Assembly (NCBI GenBank): GCA_008638375.1 | Contig: CM018031.1 | Location: 3,926,062-3,990,061, forward strand | Length of the DNA: 64,000 nucleotides | DNA from: Nyssa sinensis | Taxonomy: Eukaryota; Streptophyta; Magnoliopsida; Cornales; Nyssaceae | Reading direction: 5' to 3' | In this document: in pieces, positions 13,763 through 23,408 of the stretch | Layout of the letters: each line of letters starts with the position of its first letter | Numbering within the stretch: the stretch's first letter is position 1 | The notes under the pieces: model-generated | The model's input: the letters and a program-made list of their open reading frames with translations, nothing else | Database searches by the model: none | What the model was told of the DNA's origin: nothing | Translations under genes and position numbers: made by a program

Positions 13763-16700
13763 CCCCCCCCCCCCCCCCCCCCCCAATTACTTGTATTTTT
13801 TTTTTGACCCATATGAATCTAGCCTACTTCCATTTGAACCTTACCCACCTCAAGTCTTAGCTCAACCTTATTTCTAACTAAATAATTCCCTAAAGTCTTT
13901 GAACAGAATTTGAAAAATTTAGCCCACCAAAGAAACAAAACGGCACGAAATAGAAAATCTACCCGCCAATTGATCAATCATGGAAAGCACCCGAGAATCC
14001 CATCAAAAGTGAAGTACCTCCAGATGTACCCGTTGCACCCAAATAGGTCCACTGAAAATGCCTTCCCCCCCAAATGCTCCTAACAGCCTCCTTGGAAACA
14101 ACCTCCATCTTCGTTTCTTGCAAACACCTACCGTAGGAGCCCAACCCTTAAGCGCAACTTTCAGCACTTTCCTTTTATCCGGGTCATTTATGCCACGAAC
14201 ATTCCATGTGATGATTTTGACCTTCATTACAAAAACTGTTGGTTAATCTGGTCCCCCCCAACCCATCCCAGCTCCAAATTCTGGCTTCTCTCGTAGTTCA
14301 CTGAACTCTGGAGATTCTTCAGCTCTCTTTTCAATTCAGGCGTTTACTGATCACCTTTTCTGTTATTTCCCACTCGCCTGCTTCTCTTCCTATTCCTGTC
14401 AATTTCAGAAAACAACTCAAATATATCACCCTCAAATCCTCTGCTTGACATTCCTAGAATTTTACAAACCTTTTTAAAATATCTCCACACCCAATCAGAT
14501 GCCTCGGCTGTTATAATTCTCTTTCTATCAGCCCAGTGCTCCCCTTGTCCCACCAAAACCCCCAATCCCCTATCTCCACCGCAGCCAACACTTGAAGACA
14601 ACATTAACTCATTGCCACCTCTGTGTTTCTGATGAGGAGACAACGTAGCTAACGGTTGACAGTGGGTTGGCTCCTCATCGATCTCGTGAAGTGTCTGTAT
14701 CATCCAATCAGGTTGTTTCGCCTGCATCTCGATGGCTTTCCCACTTGTCCCTGCTACACTGAACTCTCCTGGAAAAAACTTTTGCAGAGCTGCCTCAATA
14801 ACCAGAAGACTAGTTTCACTAACCACGTTCGAAGGATCTTCACTGGCCTGAGCAGACTCAGGTTCATTGTACTCTGAACTGGACGGAGGCGTCCAACCTT
14901 GATCCTGGGATGAGTCCCTATTTTCCACCAGCACATCTGCTGTCATTACTCCTCCTTCGACGACCCTCTGCCCAATCTTGGCCTGCATCATGCCCTCAAT
15001 CAGTTCGTCTTCAAGATTGAAGAGCCTCTGTTGCTCCTTCCCCGAACCAGTGTTGCTCTCACCCACTTCAACCATACCCTCTTTTGACCTTCCACTCCTC
15101 AGCCCTTCCCCTTTTTCACTTGGTACGAAACAATCGAATCTCCACGCTTCTGTCTGGGCCCCTTGTTGGGCCTCTCTTCAGGTTTTTCTCAAACGGGCTC
15201 AAGGGGTTTGCTTCTTGCATTATATTCTTGCCTTAGTTCATTTGGTCCGCCTCATTCGGACCATAGCAAAGGCCCAAAGAAATTGTGGACCTGCAACCCA
15301 TTGTTGTTGGCCCAGTAACTATTAGTCTGCCTCCGCCTTATATTTTGCCTACTCCACCTTTCCCTGTGGGCCTCAGCCCAATACCCAACCCCCTTTTTAT
15401 GCCAGTGTCCTGACCCTCCCCTCCTCCCGGGCCCGATGATAGGTCCAACCTTGCTCCTGCTGTGACCTCGAGTAACTGCAGGAAGCCTCCACAACTCTCG
15501 CCTAGGATTTCAAACACCTTTTTGCACCACAAGAAGACTGGAACTCCCATGAATCTCACCCACACCTCCGTCGGCATGTTGTTAGCTTTATAACAACATT
15601 CCGTAAATACCCACCAGTCCAGATGTAAAGGCTTGCCATCAAACCACCAGTTTATTTGAAGAACCCTCAACGCCTCGGCTTTCGATGGGAGTTCGGACAG
15701 AAAATGGGCGCCGTGCATATCGAAAACTTTTACCCTTGCCGTAACCTCCCATTTTCGATCAACCCACCGCTGCACCACCATCCTTTCCGGAACCACGACA
15801 TTAAGGTCCACTATTCGTCCCAGTAAATATCTCTGTAGGAACTCAATCTTTTCAGAACAGGACTCCAAATCAACCTCAACTTCACAACGTCCTGTCCCTT
15901 TGTTCACTCTAAGGTCACCGGCTGGCCATTCACCCAAAGCTGCCACCTGTTTGAACGACTTCCCGGAACTGGTCTGCCCTACTACTAGCTCTGCTCCTTG
16001 CCTTCGAAAGGCTTTTCGCGATTTCGCACCAGCCTCCTCCATTGTCGATCTCTGGGATGAAAAGTCTGTAGCTCCTGTCTCCCACCACTTCTTCAACTCT
16101 CACACACTTTCCTTCCACATTGGCAAGGCCGATCATCTTCCAACTCCGATCAGTGCCGTGAAAATAGCGAGCTCCACTGTTCGTGACCCAACCGCCATGC
16201 AGCTTCTCCAAAGAGCCACACAGCCACTCCAGTCCCAAACGATCAATTCAAACTCTTTTAACTCTCCCGTTGCTTCTTTCTGAAATCTGAATCCACTCGG
16301 TGTTTCGGTCTTTCACCGTCGTGAAATCAAATGATTTGCGCCCAGTATTCACAAAGGACCCCTGGGAGGTCAATGTAATATTAGAAGTCATAAGGGAGGT
16401 TTACGTAATTATCAGATTTCACATGTTAGTATAATTATCTCTTTATTCTAACTACTTGGCCATATATTTGATTGGAGTCTAAATTTAAATACTATTTGAA
16501 CACTCGGTTAAGCCACTTAAGTTCATTAAATTCAACATAGTTATAGTTTTACAAAACAACTGTTACACTCCATATTTTTCCGTTGAAATCATTTCACACT
16601 CATGTGTCAATGGGTTAACTAATCAAAACTGATTGGCAGTGGCTCAAACTAGATTCATGGAAAAGAAAAAAGAAAAAAAAAACAATAGATGGTGAGGTTC

Positions 16701-19566
16701 TTTAGGGTTATAATTAATTAACTAAAAATTAATTTAATCAATTAACTTACTCTACAAAGTTACGTAGAGTGACACTTCAACCAATTGGAAAATTATTAAA
16801 TTACCGATATGAAAACTTATGTATAAGGGAAACAATTTAGACACTAGGATAGCCTAAATGCATAAGTCATATTGCTAGCATTTTAAATTTTGAACTTTAA
16901 ATGATTTTTGTCCCAAAATTGTACCTCAAGGCATTTTTCTTGAGCCTTGCTGGACCAAACATGAAGGTGTGAACTTCAATGGATTTCAACACTATAGATT
17001 TTAATATTAAGGTTTTAGATAGATCTAGAAAAATGAATTTCCGTTGAGTTTTTTTCAGTCTTTTCTATGATATATTATATTCTTGTTTACATTTCTAGAG
17101 ACTCAATTTCCTTGCACAGTTAGCTCTGCGATATGATTAAGTTATTTATGCCCATGCAGGAACTTGATTCTGTGCCACAGAAGTTGTTAAATAAAGCAAT
17201 GATTTGTGGAGTTCTTATTAGCTGACTTGTTCAATTCTGTGGACACACAACTCCTATGCCCTTTGTTCCTTGCCTGCCTATGTTTACATGTTCAATAAAT
17301 TTTTTGTGCATTTAGTTATAGTTCCAAATCTGATTCGGCACACTTTATAGTGATGTTCATTTGCATTTGTCTCGAGTCTCGACTGTGTGTTTCTTTAATA
17401 AAAATGAAATAGAAAAATGTAAAAACCTGTTATGTGTTTCTGCTGTTTATATATATATATATATATTTATGTGTTCTATGATATGTTACTGTTTCAGGCA
17501 AGAATTCATCTCCAATGTGGGATAGACTGGTATTCAATAAAATCAAGGAAAAGCTTGGAGGGCGAGTTCGTTATATGGTTTCAGGTGCCTCACCCTTGTC
17601 TCCCGATGTCATGGACTTTCTGAGGGTGTAAGTTGATGGGTTTTCTTGGCATGTATGCTTGCCATAAAAACTACTATATATTGATCATATGACTTTGAAT
17701 TTTTGTAATAGTTGTATAACAAGTTGGGATTACTTTACAGGTGCTTTGGTTGTACAGTTGTAGAAGGATATGGAATGACTGAGACTTCTTGTGTTATAAG
17801 CTGTATGAATGAGGGTGACAACCTATCCTGGTCACGTGGGTTCTCCTAATCCTGCTTGTGGTGAGTAATAGACTTGACTGAAAAAAGAATGTTATTTGCC
17901 TGACTTAAATTGTTTAAAACTTGTATTATTTCTTGCAAGCACCATTAAACATCGGTGCAAGTTAACATTTATTACTTGCCAAATTCAGTTCACATAGGTT
18001 ACACAACCTTTTCCTTTTCTTTCATGTATGACCATATTCGCAACCAGCTACAAAAGTGCTTCCAAAGTTTTGCAAACAACGCACCAAAAATTGGCCCTTT
18101 TTTCCCTCCCAAATTCTTTTTATGAAGTAATGGAATATATGTTGAGGAAGGCTAATGCATATTCAGGATTTGGGGTGAAGTCTTGAATTATGCATGAAAT
18201 TAGGCACATTCATAGATATTTTATTTTTATTTTTTTGTAAGTGTAGATAGATATTTTATTATCTTGTCTTTTTCTGTGGCTGTTATCTTGTTATGCTTTT
18301 CTGTAATAGTCTAACACACGTTGTATGCGTAACCTTTTCTTCTCCCAATGATTTTATTGTAATTACTGTATTTGTAAGATGTGTGGTAGGCGATTAACAT
18401 GACTATCCTTCAAGTACCTATGTGTAAATATTGGTTCAGTTATTGAACACACACCTTGAAGGTATTAAGTATTAATTGATAACTAATTTCATTTGTGTAG
18501 ATGATTATTAATTGACGAAAAGGAGGTTTCTGAATAAAAACTAATTATTCTCTTACATTTTTTTTTTCTTGCATCAGGCTAAGTTTAAATTTTACTTTTC
18601 TTGTTTCAGAGGTAAAGCTCGTGGATGTTCCAGAGATGAACTACACATCTGAGGATCAGCCCTATCCACGCGGGGAAATCTGTGTAAGGGGCCCCATTAT
18701 ATTCCAAGGCTACCATAAAGACGAAGTGCAGACGTAGTCATCTTGCCTTGCTGTCTCCCCTCACTAATTTATAATTTTTATGCTGTTGAATGTGTCAAAG
18801 TTGAATACACTTAATAGTCTAATCAAATTGGACAGGAGAGAAGTAGTTGATGAGGACGGCTGGCTTCATACTGGAGACATAGGGTCGTGTTTACCTGGAG
18901 GTCGCTTAAAAATAATTGATAGGTAAGATCATATAGAAATTGAGTCAACTTTGAGCTTGACAGTTAGACTTCTAGTGTTGGAATCAGTAAACTGGGTACC
19001 CAGATATTAGTGGGTAATTTTTCTTCAACACTGTCATTGAATTGGTGTTAATATTGAAACATTCTTAAAATGTAGTAACTGAATATGTGTAATTCCATTT
19101 TTGTTACATTAATTAAATCAAGGAAATTGCTAACGTCTAGTAACAATGCATAGGCACAACTTTTTATCATGATACCTGCTGATTCTGGTTTGCATGCATG
19201 GGCTTTGCAGTTTCCACAAGACAGGATATTTGAGTATATTGTTATGTCTGCCTTCAAAATTTAGTCAGGATGTTGTAACTGTTGTTAGAAATTAAATTCT
19301 GCTGACATTATTAATGGAAAAAGATCCATGTCATTTCCAAGATTAATTGAATTTGGAACATGCTATTTACAATTTTTAGGGGTACATGCAAATTTAATTT
19401 TGGCATTGTACTAAAAATTCTTGTCATATTATGACAGGAAGAAAAACATTTTTAAGTTGGCACAGGGAGAGTATGTAGCTCCCGAGAAAATCGAGAATGT
19501 GTATGCTAAATGCAAGTTTGTCGCGCAATGCTTTGTATATGGTAAGGAATAAGATTTTCTGATGCG

Positions 19567-19599
<33 letters not shown>

Positions 19600-21245
19600 A
19601 CTGCCTATTTGTTTTTGCTCAGGGGACAGCTTGAACTCTTCCTTGGTTGCTGTCATCTCCGTGGACCAGGATGTTTTGAAGGCTTGGGCTGCAACTGAAG
19701 GCATTAAGGTGATTTCTTGGTTTGGTTACTTCAGTCGCACAAACAATATATTCATAGCCTTCGTAGTTGTAAAGTCAGTGAAATTCAATTGACCTGTCTG
19801 TGGGTTGCATTTAAGTGGTTTATATGGCCACGTTTTTAAAATCATTAAAAAAAAAATTGATAACCTTCAAATGCTGCCACAGTGGAAGTTCAAATCACCT
19901 GTTTTTTCGCTCATATTTTTGTATTTAAATGTTTCCTTGTGGGCTGATGATGTTGTATTAATGTCTTAGAAAGGGAGAAAAAGACTGGTTTCATATATAT
20001 GTAGAGGAGCGGTCTAGCTTGGTATCGCTGCTTTTAGATGCAATTTATTGCATGCTTCCCACTAGAAAATACAGAACAAGCATTTTTTTTGGGGACAACA
20101 TTGATGTAGGATAGATATGGTATCCAAAAAATAAGGATATTTGTTTTAGAGTTGTATTAAGATTGTTTAGTTTTCAATTTTAATTTATTCCTAATTTATT
20201 TAGTTTCCTTGTTTTATTAGGATTAGTATAGGAATTATTAGTCTTTATTGTATTAGTATTAGTATAAAAATAGGAGTTTTTGTTTCCTAGTCAAAATAGT
20301 AGTATTTTAGTTCAATAAATATCATGTAATAGATTTTTATTATGAAGTTTTTTTTATCAACACTGGTCGTATCCTCTCCTTCACTTTTCCGTTCCGCATT
20401 ATGTATAGGTCTTGCAATATTCTTACTAATTAATGTCCAAACTTGCTATAGAAAGGTATAAATATCTTAATTTGGGAGCTCCAAGTAGTAAAGTTTCAGT
20501 TTTGGATTTGAATCCCTTGTTTTGCATTAGGACACGATGCAGGAGAGAACCTAAAGTTCCAAACTGCCTTCCAAGAACAAAAGAAAACTGATTTTTTCTT
20601 TTTAACTTTTCTTCCGTTGGAATTGACTTTGAGTTTTTTTTTCCATTGCAACATGTTATTAAGATGAACAGTAGTGCATTCAATGCATGTGTACCTTAGT
20701 TGTTCATAGAATTAACTGTGCAGAAGAATCTCCTTCAACTATCTAGATTGTTGTTCTATGCAATTTGTGAGTGCAGTATGAAGATTTAGGACAACTTTGC
20801 AATGACCCTAGAGCAAGAGCTGCTGTCTTGGCTGACATGGATGCTGTTGGAAGGGAAGCTCAGGTTTTCCAAATCCTAAAAAATATTTCACTCTTTATGA
20901 ACTGATTATGCTTCTTCTGTTCTTTTCCTCAATTTTTAATGTTGATATATTTTACTGCAGCTGAGAGGTTTCGAATTCGCAAAAGCTGTTACTTTGATTC
21001 TTGAACCGTTTACTATGGAGAATGGTTTGCTCACTCCAACTTTCAAGGCAAGCGTCTTTTCTGAAAAAACTTATTAGCAAAATAAAACTGCCGCAGATAA
21101 TCTGAAAATGACTGGCTCACAGTGTGTTATGTTCTCTTTTCTTTAGATCAAGAGACCGCAGGCAAAGGCATATTTTGCCAAAGTAATTGCCGACATGTAT
21201 GCTGAGCTGTCATCATCCGATCCCTCTCCCAAGAACATGCTGTGA
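3637..21245 (+). CDS. LACS6/7: Long-chain acyl-CoA synthetase, peroxisomal LACS6/LACS7 type; 5' exon missing, one frameshift
   Basis: Activates long-chain fatty acids to acyl-CoA (ATP to AMP) for peroxisomal beta-oxidation. Exons: about 3637-3699, 3782-3859, 4009-4080, 4169-4250, 4411-4516, 4607-4683, 5094-5138, 5252-5338, 10966-11055, 11167-11246, 11341-11434, 12468-12556, 12650-12738, 17498-17627, 17741-17860, 18610-18733, 18836-18922, 19438-19541, 19623-19708, 20777-20863, 20961-21047, 21147-21245. Splice phases agree throughout. Motifs: P-loop [11 protein letters not shown], then [30 protein letters not shown] and a C-terminal RPQAKAYFA. The first exon (about 45 residues, with the PTS2 import signal in known relatives) is not visible. 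Exon 17741-17860 has one extra base near 17827-17830 and runs into TAA. Introns after 4250 and 21047 begin with GC. The protein ends in PKNML, so there is no canonical PTS1 and it resembles LACS6 more than LACS7. A polyA signal AATAAA lies at 21521. Confidence 0.9.
5591..6846 (-). mobile_element. 5'-truncated LINE, reverse-transcriptase C-terminus and zf-RVT region
   Basis: Broken minus-strand frames give the typical plant LINE C-terminal order: FLWGH followed by [22 protein letters not shown] (about 6665-6847), a zf-RVT stretch [11 protein letters not shown] with NLKKMG and RC.FC (about 6000-6255), and a terminal [12 protein letters not shown] (about 5770-5830). A T run at about 5583-5590 on the + strand is the expected poly-A side of a minus-strand insertion. 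Several frameshifts make it inactive. It lies in the 5.6-kb LACS intron (5339-10965). Confidence 0.8.
7395..7650. repeat. Imperfect direct repeat pair of about 70 bp
   Basis: Two similar blocks, starting near 7395 and 7578, each begin TTAGAGGATTT and end in GAGT.GGTGGTTTAT. They are about 180 bp apart inside the long LACS intron. They could be remnants of a transposable element end. No coding content was seen. Confidence 0.5.
7655..9140 (-). mobile_element. LINE fragment, reverse-transcriptase C-terminal part
   Basis: Minus-strand frames at 8665-8850 and 8373-8729 encode [15 protein letters not shown] followed by [15 protein letters not shown] and [16 protein letters not shown], typical of plant LINE ORF2 after the reverse transcriptase core. 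Further weak similarity extends to about 9140. A poly-T tract at 7653-7662 marks the 3' end of the element on the minus strand. It is degenerate and lies in the same LACS intron as two other LINE remnants. Confidence 0.7.
9195..9510 (-). mobile_element. Short LINE 3'-end remnant
   Basis: A T run near 9195 is followed by a stretch resembling other LINE 3' ends in this window (a GTACACGAGG-type motif). Near 9420-9445, on the minus strand, there is a [14 protein letters not shown] peptide as at the end of plant LINE ORF2. The fragment is very short and decayed. Confidence 0.45.
10085..10829 (+). mobile_element. hAT-like non-autonomous element, family with CATGG-TTTAAA ends, copy 1
   Basis: 745 bp between CATGGATTTAAA on the left and the inverted TTTAAAACCATG on the right. 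Flanking 8-bp direct repeats are CATGAGTA (10077-10084) and CATGAGCA (10830-10837), a 7 of 8 match. The interior is AT-rich, with end-proximal stretches rich in TAACG/CGTTA and TATCGG. It lies in the LACS intron 5339-10965. Two related copies are in CLC-d introns (39933-40387 and about 32555-33875). It has no coding capacity. Confidence 0.75.
11815..12235 (-). mobile_element. Degenerate LINE 3'-end remnant
   Basis: Located in the LACS intron 11435-12467. The layout resembles the other LINE tails in this window: T-rich left edge, a GGGGTGCAGCC-like motif near 11875-11885, then degenerate zf-RVT-like sequence on the minus strand. No intact frame remains. Confidence 0.4.
13728..13784. repeat. 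Poly-C tract of about 55 bases, interrupted once by T
   Basis: A nearly uninterrupted C run follows GGGCGGAGCTTAGTG, a sequence resembling the GGCGGA-type ends of small plant transposons such as the MITE at 3006-3232. Its length is likely unreliable in assembly. The proline-rich reading frames here are low-complexity artefacts. Confidence 0.8.
13980..16290 (-). mobile_element. LINE 5' portion: ORF1 with DUF4283 domain plus start of ORF2 endonuclease
   Basis: Reading on the minus strand, ORF1 begins near 16240 and continues through about 15340 (shifting frame once). It has a DUF4283-like region: [18 protein letters not shown], then [15 protein letters not shown] and [12 protein letters not shown]. 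An ORF1 C-terminal part at 14344-15075 ends in a basic tail (RNRKRSRR). ORF2 starts at 14227 with [19 protein letters not shown], the start of an APE-type endonuclease; after a frameshift, [11 protein letters not shown] follows. Similarity stops near 13985, before the reverse transcriptase. It lies in the 4.8-kb LACS intron 12739-17497. The remaining intron parts show nothing recognisable. Confidence 0.8.
19569..19596. repeat. (CT)n microsatellite just upstream of a LACS splice acceptor
   Basis: About 13 CT units lie 26 bases before the acceptor of exon 19623-19708. They form an unusually long pyrimidine tract in the short 81-bp intron. Confidence 0.85.
20104..20360. repeat. Possible solo LTR or LTR fragment
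   Basis: AT-rich block in the LACS intron 19709-20776, starting TGTAGGATAG and ending TTTATCAACA. It includes an AATAAA-containing stretch (TTCAATAAATATCATG) typical of the R region of plant LTRs. No matching 5-bp target duplication was found, so this is tentative. Confidence 0.3.
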
Positions 21246-23408
21246 AAGAAAGTATGAGATACAGAGCTAAAGATAGGGAATTAAAGCAGGCATAATTGTC
21301 TCGTGCATTAGTTCACTGTAGTCACATTGTATGAACTGTTGTTCCATATTGTAGCCAACATTACTGAGTTGCATGATGCTGGGAGGAGAGAGAATTTGCT
21401 CTGAAGACAATCTGCTAAACCTTGAGAATTGTAAGAAAGAACAATGTTTAAATTCTTTATATAAAAGGCAGCTCCATCCAAGATTTTTGTATAACGTGAT
21501 CATTCTGGGGCAATTGCTTGAATAAATAAGACACCCAATTAAGATGTTACATATATGTGAGTTTTAATGAATGTAACATCTCTAGTGAATATAGTCTTAA
21601 AGTATTGTTTTCATTTTTATTATTATCTATTTAGTTTAAATAAAAGGATGTGAATAATTATTTTGTTTGGTCTAATTTAAAATTTATTCGGTAATATTTT
21701 ATTTTTTTTATTATTATCTATTTAAATAAAAAGATGTGATTAATTATTTTGTATGGCCTTTTCTCATGAAAGAATTTTACATAAAGCTTCTAAACCGTAT
21801 CATCCCATAATGTGAAGAGGCCAAGGTGGATGTGTGTATAACAAATAGAAGCTTAATCGGTGAGAGATTGAAGATTCTCTCAACCTCGAGTTATCATCAC
21901 CATCCAAATTGTTCAAGCTTTCCATGCAGAACCAAGGCACGACATGCATCGATCTACACAAGGAACTAACTTGGATAGTAGACAAGTGTCAAACAACTAT
22001 CAGTCCATGTTTCAGTAGGTGATTGAATGATGTAATATTTATGTTGTACACAAAAACCATCTTTACTAATTTTTTTTTTTTTTATATTATCAAATGATGT
22101 GCTATTGTTATTTTGATTTTACATTAAATTAAATTAAGATGTAACATGTTATAATACAAATATTACTATATTATTTGAGAAAATTGTATTAATATAAGAG
22201 ATTGACGTGTTATAAAATTAATGATAAGTGTAATAGCGATTTCAATATCAACATTAGATAATGTATTTAATGAGAGCAAACTATTTGAAAGAAGGACAAA
22301 AAAATTATTGATCGTAACATTCATTTAATTTATAATTTTGATCAATTATAAATTATTATATATACAAAAATTAATTTTTTTTATTTTCAAAAAACTCAAT
22401 ATATTATATACATAATAACTTATGATTAAACAAAATTAATAATTTCAAATCATGCAATAATTTATTAAAAATAATGTAATATAATAAAACTACTTATCTT
22501 ATATGTGAAAAAGTATTCAATATTACCAATTCAATTGTCTAAATAATTATATAATGCACATTATACATGTATATTATATTGTTACATATGCGAATTTTGG
22601 ATAACTTTTTATACGAAGTGACCCTTGTAATGGTTGACGTGTGATCTGCACAGAGGGAACTGGCCTTTGGGGAGAGGGCCCCACCACTAAGTCACAAAAG
22701 TATAGTGACTATACTTTCACTTACCTTAGTGGCTTGAATGGAAGGCGCACCCATCTTCCATGTACATCGGCCTCAATATATCCGAGAATATCTTCGCTAC
22801 CCGAAAGCAACAAGGTGGCCATGCCCTCGTCTAGTAATGAGCGGACATGTGGACACCCGGCTCAGTGGATTCCAAATCATCATCCAACCTTGCTGTAACC
22901 GTTCAATTAATTTCCATCAAGAGCGATCAAATCTTATCCGTCCATCAAGCATCAAGAAACGGTACCCGTAAATCTCACATACACCGCAGCTCTATGGGCT
23001 CACTTCTCAATTGTGAATCTCTACAGTACTTCAGAGAAAGGAAATAAGTCAGAGTCAAAGCGATGGAAATCAGAGTCAATATATTCATCGGAAGAAATAT
23101 ATGACAGCCTAGAGAGAGGAGAAAGGGAGAGAGAAAAACAGAGCTCTCAACAACCGCCTCTCTTCTTCTCAAAGCAAATTCTCTTCGGCGAATCTAATAC
23201 GCACGATCACGCACACACATACACATATATTCGATTCAATCTCTGTTCTTTAATTATTTAAATCTCAGAGTTTGATCTTGAATACTCTACGGACCGCGAA
23301 CTTCGAGATCTTGCTTGTGTTGTTCACGAGGAGAATTGGGTTCTAGGGTTTTTAACAAACTTAGGGAGTTTACATAACATTGTTATAGATATATAGAGTC
23401 GAAGAATC
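21246..23408. other. Intergenic region between LACS and CLC-d
   Basis: The left end holds the LACS 3' UTR with AATAAA at 21521. The middle (about 21550-22620) is very AT-rich and shows nothing recognisable. From about 22640 composition becomes richer in GC and the CLC-d promoter and 5' UTR are expected here. A GA-rich tract (about 23108-23145) lies upstream of the start at 23409, a common feature of plant 5' leaders. No clear TATA box could be assigned. Confidence 0.5.

Noticed and set aside
13609..13877. Proline-rich open frames
   Set aside because: Produced by the poly-C tract; low complexity with no gene structure.
14656..15325. Plus-strand frames of 73-115 residues
   Set aside because: Antisense to the LINE ORF1 region; the minus strand gives the recognisable protein.
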